Notes: generated by a model not told the origin, from the letters alone. Numbered from the stretch's first letter, positions 9,842 to 18,859 are shown. The stretch is 64,000 bases of DNA from an uncultured Roseivirga sp. (GCA_947493005.1 CANLOY010000002.1:310001-374000); one strand, 5' to 3'. Numbers and translations are program-made.

Positions 9842-10408
9842 ATGAGTTACACCATTCCCAATTCTGATTTGTCAAAGTCTCAAAATCAGATCATATTTAT
9901 GTATATGCTTCGCTGCCTTACCAAAAGTGATTTTCAAGCCTATTCTTCGCTTAGATCTTATGGACTCGTGACTGATCCAAGTTCTTTTTGGGCAAGTGAA
10001 GAAGAAGAGTTACCCATCAGAAAACATAGGTTCGAAAAACTTGTTGACGACCCTTTTGATTTTATTTTAGGGCACTTCCATAGTGGTAACCTGGTTTCTA
10101 TAGCTGGCTTTAAAAGAGAAGAAAATTTAAAGCTTAAACATAAAGGGACAATTTGGGGTGTTTATACTCATCCAGAATTTAGAGGACAAGGCTTAGCCAA
10201 ACTTCTCTTATTGGATGTAATCAGGACAGCATTTGAATACGAAGGCATCAATCAGGTCAATCTCTCCACTAATACTAAAAACACAAAGGCAATCAAATTG
10301 TATAAAGCTATGGGCTTTCAAGAATTTGGTGTTGAAAAGCAATGCTCACTAATCAATGGTCAGTTTTATGATGAGATGTACATGGTAAAGTTTAGAAATC
10401 AACAGTGA
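9842..10408 (+). CDS. GNAT N-acetyltransferase
   Basis: Cytoplasmic GNAT protein (188 aa from ATG 9842). The acetyl-CoA binding loop is FRGQGLAK (113-120), and TKNTKAIKLYKAMGF (145-159) is the usual C-terminal motif. Family proteins normally begin close to the first strand, here LRCLTKSDFQAYSSLR, so the true start could be ATG 9899 or 9905 (residues 20 or 22). The -7-like box at 9806-9813 is compatible with either. It is divergent from padR and may share its control region. Substrate unknown. Confidence 0.8.
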   Translation: MSYTIPNSDLSKSQNQIIFMYMLRCLTKSDFQAYSSLRSYGLVTDPSSFWASEEEELPIRKHRFEKLVDDPFDFILGHFHSGNLVSIAGFKREENLKLKHKGTIWGVYTHPEFRGQGLAKLLLLDVIRTAFEYEGINQVNLSTNTKNTKAIKLYKAMGFQEFGVEKQCSLINGQFYDEMYMVKFRNQQ

Positions 10409-10424
10409 TAAGTTTACATTTCCT

Positions 10425-10459
10425 ATTATTATTAATAATTTTAGATCTTTAATAATAAT
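10425..10459. repeat. Perfect 11-bp AT-only inverted repeat in a gene leader
   Basis: ATTATTATTAA (10425-10435) and TTAATAATAAT (10449-10459) are exact reverse complements separated by 13 bases. They lie between the GNAT stop and the lipoprotein ATG at 10469. With no G or C in the stem it is a weak terminator; an operator is also possible. Confidence 0.4.
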
Positions 10460-10468
10460 TACTGTTAA

Positions 10469-12301
10469 ATGTCATTTCAGATTCATTTCAAGTCGAAAAC
10501 CCTAATCTTAGTCTTCGCTATTCTAGTCATAAGCTGTAATAGCGAAGATGATTCAGTGATCATTGGTGCAGTAAAAGGAAGAGTAACCAATATTTTTGGG
10601 CAACCATTGGAAGGTGTATTCATAAAAATAGTTGGAAAAGGCATCGAGCGTAGTCAAACCACAAATCGACCATTATATGGATTTGACAAACTTCCAATTG
10701 GCAACTATACTTTAAGTGCCCAAAAAGATGGGTTTGAAGAACTCATACTCAATATCGAGGTTACTGATGCGACTCCGAAGAACATTGATCTATCTCTAAA
10801 TGCCGGAGAAGGATTTCTTAATATTTCCAAAGAATCTCTAAACATTAATCATCAAACTGGTGGCATTGATATTGAAATATATAGCAATCTCGAATGGACT
10901 ATAGAAGCCAATGTTGACTGGATTAGTACTGATACTCAGCGTGGAGAGGGAAATAGTGCCATACGAGTAACTTGGGAGATAAACTCAAATATTGAACAAC
11001 GACAAGCTATATTAAAGATTAAGTCTAGAAGTATAGAAAAACAGTTTTTAATAAGTCAAACAGCAAAACTTACAATCACTGAAATTATGCCTATCTATGG
11101 TAATCTCGAAACCAATGTTTCCGACTCGGTATACCTTAGATTCAACAAAGAAGTTGAGTTGGTGAACTTACGTTGCTCTATCTGTACAAGCAATACTATG
11201 GATTTCAGCTACCATAATGATAAAAAGGGATTAACATTTCGGTTTGGGAGCCCTGGCCTAGGAAGTGATTATGAGTTTACAGCTACTGCGAAGGATATCG
11301 ACAATTTTGAGATAATAGAAGATTTTGAGGTTCAGTTTTACGAACAGAAGGTCGAATTAATTGGTGAAATTCAAGACAGTTACATTGATGATGAATCAAA
11401 TGCATATTTCCTTCTTACTCGAAACCCTAACCGCCTTTATCAAGTTTCAACCACAGATTTATCCATACAAAACACCTATGATCTAAGCTTCACGAGTAAT
11501 AAAATGAGCTTTAACGCCTTCAATAACAAATTTTATCTTAATGAATTTAGATCTCCTATAATACATATTTTTGACCCTATTACTGAAGAGTTTCAAGAAC
11601 CTGTAGAATTTACAGCAGATTCTCAGGACCATCCTAATTCACCAACCATTATCCCATATGATTTCGAATTTACTGCCAACGGAATTGGCTTAGTGCTACT
11701 TCAGTCTTTATACAGTAGCAGTAAAAAGTGGAAACTAATTGATAGCAGAGTCAACAATCAAATTAGTGTGCATCCACAATATGATCCTTTTGGATTTGAC
11801 GAATTCGCATCAATACGTAGAAATTATAATGGCCAGAACTTGTTTCTCACTGACCTCACTGGGTCACCAATTATCACTTTATTCGAACAATCCTCTGAAA
11901 GATTGTCAACTTTTAAGCCCATAAATATCAACAGAGATATCATGGTCGTTGCACCTAATAGAGCTAATAACACAACTTTTTTTGGACAAGGAAGAACTCA
12001 ATTAGTTTATAATCATGATAATAACGTTAGGTCAACAACTTCTTTCATTGAGATGAACCGTAATTCAAAGGCTGATTTTAGCTATAACTCTGGAGAGATC
12101 AACAAAATATATTCCATCAATCAGATATATGCATCTGGATTAGCTAGAGTTTTTTATGTTTTTGATCATGACAATCAAAAGATACTACATAAACATGCTT
12201 TAAAACTTGGAATTAAAGACCTCTTATGTACTACCGATGGTAAATATTTAATCTTACAATCAAACAGTGCTCTATACAAAATCTCTTCCTCTTTTTTTTG
12301 A
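10469..12301 (+). CDS. Surface lipoprotein with carboxypeptidase-regulatory-like and BACON domains
   Basis: 610-residue lipoprotein. The signal ends in lipobox VISC with the acylated Cys at C23. Domains in order: carboxypeptidase regulatory-like beta-sandwich (about 34-113, VKGRVTNIFGQPLEGVFIKI); a BACON domain (about 117-200, ending FLISQTAK); an Ig-like domain (about 202-292, ITEIMPIYGNLETNVSD, resembling SbsA-type Ig); then about 300 residues of repeated short strands that look like a beta-propeller. BACON domains occur on Bacteroidota surface proteins and are thought to bind carbohydrates or mucin. There is no SusC/SusD pair nearby, so it is not part of an obvious polysaccharide utilisation locus. 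It likely binds a glycan or another envelope component (inference). Confidence 0.8.
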   Translation: MSFQIHFKSKTLILVFAILVISCNSEDDSVIIGAVKGRVTNIFGQPLEGVFIKIVGKGIERSQTTNRPLYGFDKLPIGNYTLSAQKDGFEELILNIEVTDATPKNIDLSLNAGEGFLNISKESLNINHQTGGIDIEIYSNLEWTIEANVDWISTDTQRGEGNSAIRVTWEINSNIEQRQAILKIKSRSIEKQFLISQTAKLTITEIMPIYGNLETNVSDSVYLRFNKEVELVNLRCSICTSNTMDFSYHNDKKGLTFRFGSPGLGSDYEFTATAKDIDNFEIIEDFEVQFYEQKVELIGEIQDSYIDDESNAYFLLTRNPNRLYQVSTTDLSIQNTYDLSFTSNKMSFNAFNNKFYLNEFRSPIIHIFDPITEEFQEPVEFTADSQDHPNSPTIIPYDFEFTANGIGLVLLQSLYSSSKKWKLIDSRVNNQISVHPQYDPFGFDEFASIRRNYNGQNLFLTDLTGSPIITLFEQSSERLSTFKPININRDIMVVAPNRANNTTFFGQGRTQLVYNHDNNVRSTTSFIEMNRNSKADFSYNSGEINKIYSINQIYASGLARVFYVFDHDNQKILHKHALKLGIKDLLCTTDGKYLILQSNSALYKISSSFF

Positions 12302-12598
12302 GCTAAATAACATCTTATTCAAGAATATCACTTCAAGGCTTTATCAAATCGAGTTTTCTACTAGTAATAAGAGTACAAACTCTATGAGAAACTCTGGTTT
12401 AGAACCTACAACACAAAATCCAATTCTTCCTGCGTAAACAATGATAAGTATGTATTATTAATCTCAGAGATTTATAAAATCTGAGTAACCCTCTGAAGAA
12501 CTTCTTCATTTCCTGATACGAAACAATCATTTCAGAAAACATTTTGAAAAACACTTCGTACTTTTACATAGATTATCAATGTATATAATAAAAAAGGT
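12302..12598. other. Long intergenic region before the second PadR gene
   Basis: 297 bases, AT-rich, with no open frame of note. A short dyad TACAT-N9-ATGTA lies at 12565-12583, 16 bases before the PadR start, and TACTTTTA at 12559-12566 is a weak match to the -7 box. No terminator hairpin with a T-run is visible after the lipoprotein gene. Confidence 0.5.
12565..12583. promoter_or_regulatory. Candidate PadR operator (TACAT-N9-ATGTA)
   Basis: Inverted repeat of 5+5 bases just upstream of the PadR gene and overlapping its -7-like sequence. Known PadR sites are dyads with ATGT/ACAT half-sites, here in the opposite orientation, so the match is suggestive only. Confidence 0.35.
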
Positions 12599-12949
12599 AT
12601 GGGTTTATTTTCAAAGTCACTAGTTGCAGCATCATCTAAGCCATTAATCCTCGGAATTCTTCAGGAGGGTACCTCCTATGGCTATCGCATTATTCAACGT
12701 GTTAAAGAAATCTCCAATGGTCAGATTGAATGGTCTGACGGAATGCTATATCCTGTACTGCATCGATTGGAAAAAGAGGTACTAATAGAATCTAAATGGA
12801 TGCAATCGGAAGAAGGCAGGCATAGAAAATACTACTCTATTACTGAAGCTGGAAAAGAAGCGCTTCATGTCGAAAAGGCTCACTGGACTAATATGAATAA
12901 TGTTATGCAAAACCTTTGGGATCTGAACCCCTCCACTTCAAACAACTAA
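12599..12949 (+). CDS. PadR family transcriptional regulator
   Basis: Winged-helix regulator of 116 aa. The PadR core is clear: PLILGILQEGTSYGYRIIQRVKEI, the recognition helix with WSDGMLYPVLHRLEKEVLIES, and the wing EGRHRKYYSITEAGKEAL. It lies 5 bases before the ATG of a prefix-domain permease, so the two form an operon. It belongs to the classical PadR-like group (YPVLHRLE), distinct from the PadR at 9420 (HAVLNRLEEKG), suggesting different ligands or operators. It probably represses its own operon. Confidence 0.9.
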   Translation: MGLFSKSLVAASSKPLILGILQEGTSYGYRIIQRVKEISNGQIEWSDGMLYPVLHRLEKEVLIESKWMQSEEGRHRKYYSITEAGKEALHVEKAHWTNMNNVMQNLWDLNPSTSNN

Positions 12950-12954
12950 GCACC

Positions 12955-15627
12955 ATGGATCTGGATAAGAGAATTACACAATGGAAGAAGAGCTTACATG
13001 CTCATGCTGGCCTTGAGGATGGATTTATTGAAGAGTTAGAAGCTCACCTAAGAGATGAGATTGATGAGCTTATTCACCTGGGAAAAACAGAGGATGAAGC
13101 TTTCGAAATAGCTATAGAAAAGTTAGGACATATAGAACAGATTAATGAACAAGAGAAGATCGTTAATACCTCTAATTCAACCAAAAATGTTATCTCCACA
13201 GGGCTCATTGGAAGTTTCCTCAAAGTTGGTCGAAGGCAGTTTCGAAAAAACGGATTCATAAACATTATCAACCTAACAGGCTTAACGGCAGCCTTTACAG
13301 CCATACTTTTTATAGCCCTTTTTCTCAATGACGAACTCAGTTTTGAGCGACATCATCCAAATGCCAATCAGATTTATCGACTAGGCTATGAATTTACCGG
13401 AGAGAATGGTCAAACCGAAAAAAGGGCTTTTACTTCTGGTATGTGGATGGATATAATTAAAGATGATATTCCTTCTCTTACAGACCATCTTCGTTTTCTT
13501 ACTCTATCCTATGGTTACATTAGAAATGAGAAGATCAACAAGTCATTTTACGAAGAAGAAATCTACTGGACAGACCCTAACTTTTTCGAATTCTTCCGCT
13601 TTAAACTTAAACAAGGTTCCTCTTCAATAAACCTTAATACAATGGTGATTACAGAAAGCATGGCAGAAATGCACTTCGGTGATCAGGATCCAATTGGCCA
13701 ACAATTACAATATATCAGGCGTGGACGAACTGTAAACTTTACTGTCACCGGAGTAATTCATGATCCTCCTTCCAACTCTCAGTTCAACCCAAGATATATA
13801 GCGCATATAGACGCCATTGATGGTGTTTATGGTCCAGAAAGAAGAGGATGGGTTAAACAAGACCCCAGACCAGGCTATGTCTTTTCTTTCCTTAAGATTT
13901 CTAACGAACAAGGTTTAAAAGATGTCCATGAAAAACTCCAGACCTTCTGGAATACAGTACTTCCAGAACAAGCAGAATTTATGTCACCAACTTTGACCAA
14001 ACTGGTAGATATACATTTCAACCCACCAATTAAATGGGAGATGGATAAACCAATCTCTAAAAGCTACTTGTACGGCCTTATGATTATCGGTTTTTTTATC
14101 TTGCTTATCGCGCTAACCAACTTCGCTAACCTTACAACTGCTCAGGGTACCAAAAGACAAAAAGAGATAGGGCTAAGAAAAACACTTGGCAGTTCCAGGC
14201 AACAACTCAGGGTTCAGTTCTTTATGGAGTCGGCCTCGCTTACCATAATTGCCAAGATTTTGGCACTATTATTCATGTTTGTTTTATTGCCAAGCTTCAA
14301 TCAGTTAGTTGATAAGAACATTGAATTCAAAAAGGTAATATCCAACCCTATTCTTCTTTCTTACCTGACAGGTTTTACCCTTTCTGTCGCAACACTTGCT
14401 GGCATATTGCCTGCATTATATTTTACACGTAAGCTGAAAGCTAACTTTAACCTTAACCAGTTTTTTAAAACTGAAAGCGCAAAGTCATTAGGTAGAAATA
14501 CTTTGGTAGCGCTACAATTTTCCATTGCGATTGTATTGATTATAAGCACCATTACAGTTTACAATCAGTTACAATTGATTAACAATGGAAAACTTGGGGA
14601 AGGCCGTGAGACTATTCTTGGAATCCGTACTTCACGTATGGGGACTGATCAGCAGGCACAGACTTACATCAATGAAATTAATTCTTTAGCAAATGTTCAA
14701 GCTACAACATTAGGCATGCATCTTCCACGCCAGAGTGGTTTTGGTAGAATTAACACTAAGTACTTTGTAAGAGAGGTAGATAATGAAGCGCACTTCTGGA
14801 ATAAATTCGATGCTGACGGTGGTTTTGCCAAAACCTATGATCTGGAATTTGTTGCAGGTACAGACTTTACTAAAAGTTATGACACTACTTCCTACATTTT
14901 GAACGAAGCAGCTGTTATTGACCTTGGCCTTACACCTAACGAAGCTATTGGTTTGTTTTTAAAGGAAGATAGTATTGCCTATACTTTTGGCCATTCAGAT
15001 GGGATTGTTATTGGGGTAGTCAGAGATTTTGCATATAAGTCAGTCAAAGAAAAAGTAGAGCCACTAGTAATAGCAGCAAATACATTGAGTGGTGGCGCAT
15101 TGTCAGTGAAGCTCGGTGCCGGTGACAAACAACTAACAATTAAGAAACTGGAAGAACTTTGGAATGAAATATACCCTGGAAGGCCGTTTGAAACCTGGTT
15201 TCTGGATGAAGAATTTGGTAGACTCTACAATCAGGAACGTAGACTTGGAAAACTCATTCCAATGTTCTCAGGGTTGGCTATTCTAATAGCTCTGTTTGGC
15301 CTATTTGCTCTTACGGCTTATACATCTGACTTACGAAAAAAAGAAATCGGAATTCGAAAAGTTTTGGGCTGTACAACTTCAGGTATTATCAGGATGCTTA
15401 GCACTCAATACTTGAAAATAATAGGTATTGCCATGGTAATAGGAATACCCATAGCAGCTTACAGCATGAATTATTGGTTAGATAACTTCACCTATAGAGT
15501 AGATGTTAATGTTCTCACTGTCATTTTTTCTGTAGGATTCATACTAATTCTATCACTTGCTACTGTTGCCATCAAATCCCTGAAGGTGGCAAAAGCAAAT
15601 CCGGTAGAAAGCCTTAAACATGAATAA
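12955..15627 (+). CDS. FtsX-like ABC transporter permease with N-terminal permease prefix domain
   Basis: Inner-membrane permease of 890 aa. I chose ATG 12955, directly after the PadR stop, over a TTG at 12916 because it begins the permease prefix domain 1 (MDLDKRITQWKKSL ... EELEAHLRDEIDEL ... AFEIAIEKLGHIEQI). After the prefix come two FtsX/MacB halves: TM1 near residues 100-122, a periplasmic domain, a three-helix block with QKEIGLRKTLGSSRQQLRVQF, a second periplasmic domain, and a last block with KKEIGIRKVLGCTTSGI. There is no ATPase domain and no adjacent ATPase gene. It resembles the minus-strand permease at 6841 in layout but has a different prefix type. Transported substrate unknown. 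Confidence 0.9.
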   Translation: MDLDKRITQWKKSLHAHAGLEDGFIEELEAHLRDEIDELIHLGKTEDEAFEIAIEKLGHIEQINEQEKIVNTSNSTKNVISTGLIGSFLKVGRRQFRKNGFINIINLTGLTAAFTAILFIALFLNDELSFERHHPNANQIYRLGYEFTGENGQTEKRAFTSGMWMDIIKDDIPSLTDHLRFLTLSYGYIRNEKINKSFYEEEIYWTDPNFFEFFRFKLKQGSSSINLNTMVITESMAEMHFGDQDPIGQQLQYIRRGRTVNFTVTGVIHDPPSNSQFNPRYIAHIDAIDGVYGPERRGWVKQDPRPGYVFSFLKISNEQGLKDVHEKLQTFWNTVLPEQAEFMSPTLTKLVDIHFNPPIKWEMDKPISKSYLYGLMIIGFFILLIALTNFANLTTAQGTKRQKEIGLRKTLGSSRQQLRVQFFMESASLTIIAKILALLFMFVLLPSFNQLVDKNIEFKKVISNPILLSYLTGFTLSVATLAGILPALYFTRKLKANFNLNQFFKTESAKSLGRNTLVALQFSIAIVLIISTITVYNQLQLINNGKLGEGRETILGIRTSRMGTDQQAQTYINEINSLANVQATTLGMHLPRQSGFGRINTKYFVREVDNEAHFWNKFDADGGFAKTYDLEFVAGTDFTKSYDTTSYILNEAAVIDLGLTPNEAIGLFLKEDSIAYTFGHSDGIVIGVVRDFAYKSVKEKVEPLVIAANTLSGGALSVKLGAGDKQLTIKKLEELWNEIYPGRPFETWFLDEEFGRLYNQERRLGKLIPMFSGLAILIALFGLFALTAYTSDLRKKEIGIRKVLGCTTSGIIRMLSTQYLKIIGIAMVIGIPIAAYSMNYWLDNFTYRVDVNVLTVIFSVGFILILSLATVAIKSLKVAKANPVESLKHE

Positions 15628-15705
15628 TCGAATGATTTAATTTCCTTCAATGTAACCTTTTCTCTAGCTACGCGACTATCGGTGCAAGAATCCTTATTTT
15701 AGATT

Positions 15706-16251
15706 ATGGCCGATAGCAAACAGAACGATTTTATGAAAGCTTATGAAGGCTGCCATGATCGTTTTCTTCGCTACTGCTCTTCTCTTGCTTTTGGCAAAAT
15801 GGATGTGCAGGACTTAGTACAAGATGTACTTGTTACGGCTTATCACAAATTTGAGAAAATTGAAAATAAGGATCAGCTTTTACATTACCTGATAAGGGCA
15901 GCTCGCAATCGTTCGATTAGTATTTGGCGTAAGCACAAAAAGCAATCAGAGCTAACTGAACAACATGCGGAACGCCTTTCAGATCAGGGTGTATCGCCCG
16001 AGATTATTCTTGACATTCAGCTACTCTATCAAATGCTTAATAAACTCCCATTAAAACAAAAAGAGGCACTTATTCTCTTTGAAGTTAATGGGTTCAGCAT
16101 GAAAGAGATAGCCGAAATACAAGGAAGCAATGAAGGTGCAATAAAGACTAAAATTAGTCGCGGAAGAAAGAAATTGGCTCAATTGATGAGTGACAACACT
16201 TACCGTTCAGTTTCAGGTTTATTAGAAACACTTCAAACAATTACATTATGA
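15706..16251 (+). CDS. ECF-type RNA polymerase sigma factor
   Basis: 181-residue extracytoplasmic-function sigma factor. Region 2 contains DVQDLVQDVLVTAYHKFEK (33-51), which binds core polymerase and the -10 element. Region 4 contains LPLKQKEALILFEVNGFSMKEIAEI and the DNA-binding helix NEGAIKTKISRGRKKLAQL (142-160). There is no region 3. Its stop codon overlaps the start of the next gene by 4 bases (ATGA), so the downstream membrane protein is the likely anti-sigma or sensory partner. The regulon cannot be read from this window. Confidence 0.92.
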   Translation: MADSKQNDFMKAYEGCHDRFLRYCSSLAFGKMDVQDLVQDVLVTAYHKFEKIENKDQLLHYLIRAARNRSISIWRKHKKQSELTEQHAERLSDQGVSPEIILDIQLLYQMLNKLPLKQKEALILFEVNGFSMKEIAEIQGSNEGAIKTKISRGRKKLAQLMSDNTYRSVSGLLETLQTITL

Positions 16252-17735
16252 AGGCAAGAAATACGTCTGACCTGTTTGAATTAGCTAAATCAGCACCAGC
16301 TGAAATCTCTAAAAGTCAGGTGATTGACTTCATTACAAGTATTCCAAACCTCCCTCCTCCGTCAAGCAACTGGTTTCAAAATTTCAATTTAAACTCAATA
16401 CTTATGACAACAACAGCAATCACTCTTATAACAAGTGTAGCAATCTACTTTTCTGTTCAGGAGAGCAAGTTACCAAAGCAGCCTGAAGACTCTATTACCC
16501 CAATAACGACCTATGAATCACAGGACAGTCGGCAGTCAGCAATAGGAAAAATCGCAAGTCAGGACATCCCTTATACACCAACCCAGCCTTCCGAAAATGA
16601 AGACGATCAAGTCCATCGGGCAAATCTTTACTCTTCAGAAGTCTTAAGAACACTGGACTCAATAGAGGATCAAGAGGAAGAGGTTACACCTAAGAGTCCC
16701 TATCACAACTCTGTCAATATTATGAATGCCGGTGAGCGTACAAGTTTTCACCCTGTTGGTGACAACACGGCCGTTTCACTTAGTAGCTCTGAGCTAAAAA
16801 AGTTAAAAAGTCAGCTTTCAAAGTTTATCAAACAAGATCAATTGAAGAGAACTCATGGAGGCTTAATTACGATTAAGTATACAACAGAAGGTCTTTATAT
16901 AAACCACCGTGAACTAAGTGGAGCAATGCTAAAGAGGTATACTGACCTCTTAAGAGAATTCAATATTTTACCTGGTCCAAACAGACGAATAGTCATTGAC
17001 AAAAAATACGTTATGGTTGGTGACTTTACCGAAGATGGTTTTGAAGGCAGTGCATTGGGTAAAGCCATGGAAATTAGGTTCAAAGAATCTACTGGTGAAG
17101 TCGCGTCCTTGCTTCACTCCGTTTTTAAATTGAGACCAGGACTGATTAAGCAAATGGAGATTATTCCGTTGGATGAACCTGACAGACTCGGTGGATTGTT
17201 CACTCAGCCCTTGAGTTCGCCTCAGAAGCATAAAGCACTAAACTCGGTAATTAATAATGATAATATATTAACCGATTCTACCTCTGATAATGATGGGCAC
17301 CAAACGCAAGTCAAAATTAGTAACAGGTCTATTATTACATTAAACAAGGGACGTAGAAATTTGCATGCACACCTTAATAGAAAGAAGCTAAAAAGTCTAA
17401 AAAAAGACCTTTACAAGGTTCTGGTATCCCACGAGTTAATCCAGAAAAAGGGTCAAGATGTAAGGATAGTTGAAAAGAACGGTAGCCTCCACATCAATGA
17501 ACAAATACCTGAAGAAAACATATTACTTAACATTGAAAGGCTATTAATGAAATATCGCATTACTTTTAAACCTCAAACCAAACTCTTAATGAACTCGAAT
17601 TTCCTGGTTGTTGGAAAGTTCATGGATGGAGATTTTTCAGGAGCAGTTTCCGGTTCAATTAGTAGTACAGACCTGTCTAAAGGCTTTTTCTCAAATGACT
17701 TCAAAGGAATATCCATTTTCGAATTCATGAGATAA
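16248..17735 (+). CDS. Single-pass membrane protein coupled to the sigma factor, possible anti-sigma factor, with duplicated domain
   Basis: 495-residue protein of no family I recognise. A cytoplasmic N-terminus of about 50 residues (MKARNTSDLFELAKSAPAEI) is followed by one TM helix (about 50-70), an acidic low-complexity linker, and a large extracytoplasmic part. That part has two homologous units, at about 182-276 and about 380-474. Both start with L-K-x-L-K and run through a central I-x-I-N/HIN segment to V(M/L)VVG-x-F-x-D/E-G-x-F/FxG near the end (YVMVGDFTEDGFEGSALG and FLVVGKFMDGDFSGAVSG). The topology and overlap with the sigma gene fit an anti-sigma factor, but no zinc-type (HxxxCxxC) anti-sigma domain is visible. 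Its role is inferred from context. Confidence 0.75.
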   Translation: MKARNTSDLFELAKSAPAEISKSQVIDFITSIPNLPPPSSNWFQNFNLNSILMTTTAITLITSVAIYFSVQESKLPKQPEDSITPITTYESQDSRQSAIGKIASQDIPYTPTQPSENEDDQVHRANLYSSEVLRTLDSIEDQEEEVTPKSPYHNSVNIMNAGERTSFHPVGDNTAVSLSSSELKKLKSQLSKFIKQDQLKRTHGGLITIKYTTEGLYINHRELSGAMLKRYTDLLREFNILPGPNRRIVIDKKYVMVGDFTEDGFEGSALGKAMEIRFKESTGEVASLLHSVFKLRPGLIKQMEIIPLDEPDRLGGLFTQPLSSPQKHKALNSVINNDNILTDSTSDNDGHQTQVKISNRSIITLNKGRRNLHAHLNRKKLKSLKKDLYKVLVSHELIQKKGQDVRIVEKNGSLHINEQIPEENILLNIERLLMKYRITFKPQTKLLMNSNFLVVGKFMDGDFSGAVSGSISSTDLSKGFFSNDFKGISIFEFMR

Positions 17736-17809
17736 TCACCCAACTAAGCAATCTGTTCTTTTACATGAGAGCAGTATAAATTGCTCTGTGTTCAGAAAGT
17801 GTGTACATT

Positions 17810-17843
17810 AAAAAACACAGCTAAATGGCTGTGTTTTTTAATT
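17810..17843 (+). terminator. Terminator hairpin after the sigma/anti-sigma operon, 12 bases before the epimerase start
   Basis: Perfect 12-bp stem AAAAAACACAGC (17810-17821) with GCTGTGTTTTTT (17828-17839), loop TAAATG, U-rich 3' arm. A weaker dyad AGAGCA...TGCTCT (17768-17787) precedes it. Because the epimerase TTG start is at 17852, the hairpin also sits in that gene's leader and could act as an attenuator. Confidence 0.75.
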
Positions 17844-17851
17844 AGTTTCAA

Positions 17852-18859
17852 TTGGCACAATACAAGTCATTAGTAACCGGAGGAGCAGGATTTATTGGTT
17901 CACATGTTGTTGACCATTTACTCAAAGCGGGACATCATTTGGTTGTTCTGGATGACCTGAGTGGAGGTTTCACGAAAAAACTTAATGAGGAGGCAGAATT
18001 TGTTAAAGGTTCAATTTTAGATGAGGCCTTAATCGAAGAACTTTTCAGGAAACACCAGTTTGATTATGTATTTCATTTAGCTGCTTATGCCGCTGAAGGG
18101 CTCAGTCATTTTATTCGAAAGTTCAATTATTCCAATAATGTCATTGGAAGTGTAAACCTGATCAATGCCTCTATAAAGCATGGCATCAAACGTTTTGTTT
18201 TTACATCATCCATAGCGGTATACGGAACTGGAGAACTACCTTTAACGGAACAGCAGACCCCTAACCCTGAAGATCCCTATGGAATTGCCAAGTATGCTGT
18301 AGAACTGGACTTAAAAACAGCAAACGATATGTTTGGTTTAGATTTCACCATTTTCAGACCTCATAATGTATATGGTGAACGCCAGAATATTGGTGACCCT
18401 TACCGAAATGTGATTGGAATCTTTATGAATCAGATTTTGAAAGGTAAACCACTAACCATTTTTGGAAATGGAGAACAATCAAGAGCTTTCAGCTACATCG
18501 ATGATGTTGCTCCGTTTATCGCAAAATCAGTAGCATTAGAGCAAACTAAAAATCAGGTTTATAATATTGGGGCAGACAGTCCAACGTCATTGAATACACT
18601 TGTCTATACATTGGAAAAGGTTGTTGATAAGAAACTTAAAATTGAACATCTACCCGAACGTAAGGAAGTTATCCATGCATATGCGGATCACAGCAAATTC
18701 GCAGAAGCATTTGGTAACAATCATGAATACACAAGTCTTAAAAATGGACTGCAACAAATGTGGCAATGGGTCAAGAAAAACGGAGCAAGAACAAGTCAAA
18801 AGTTCGAAGGAATAGAAATTGAAACAAGTTTACCTCCAAGTTGGAAAGCACTACTATGA
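17852..18859 (+). CDS. NAD-dependent epimerase/dehydratase (UDP-glucose 4-epimerase-like SDR)
   Basis: Extended short-chain dehydrogenase (335 aa) acting on a nucleotide sugar. The NAD-binding glycine motif is TGGAGFIGS (9-17, with G10, G13, G16). Catalytic residues are S119/S120 of TSSIAVYG and Y143/K147 of YGIAK. The motif RPHNVYGERQ (about 170) is typical of the UDP-sugar epimerase group. The TTG at 17852 is the natural start, placing the first strand at YKSLVTGG; no ATG fits better. The stop overlaps the start of the glycosyltransferase, so the two work in one sugar pathway, probably making or modifying a cell-surface glycan. The exact sugar is unknown. Confidence 0.88.
   Translation: MAQYKSLVTGGAGFIGSHVVDHLLKAGHHLVVLDDLSGGFTKKLNEEAEFVKGSILDEALIEELFRKHQFDYVFHLAAYAAEGLSHFIRKFNYSNNVIGSVNLINASIKHGIKRFVFTSSIAVYGTGELPLTEQQTPNPEDPYGIAKYAVELDLKTANDMFGLDFTIFRPHNVYGERQNIGDPYRNVIGIFMNQILKGKPLTIFGNGEQSRAFSYIDDVAPFIAKSVALEQTKNQVYNIGADSPTSLNTLVYTLEKVVDKKLKIEHLPERKEVIHAYADHSKFAEAFGNNHEYTSLKNGLQQMWQWVKKNGARTSQKFEGIEIETSLPPSWKALL

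Noticed and set aside
12916-12954. TTG start for the second permease gene
   Set aside because: It lies inside the PadR gene and adds residues before the prefix domain.
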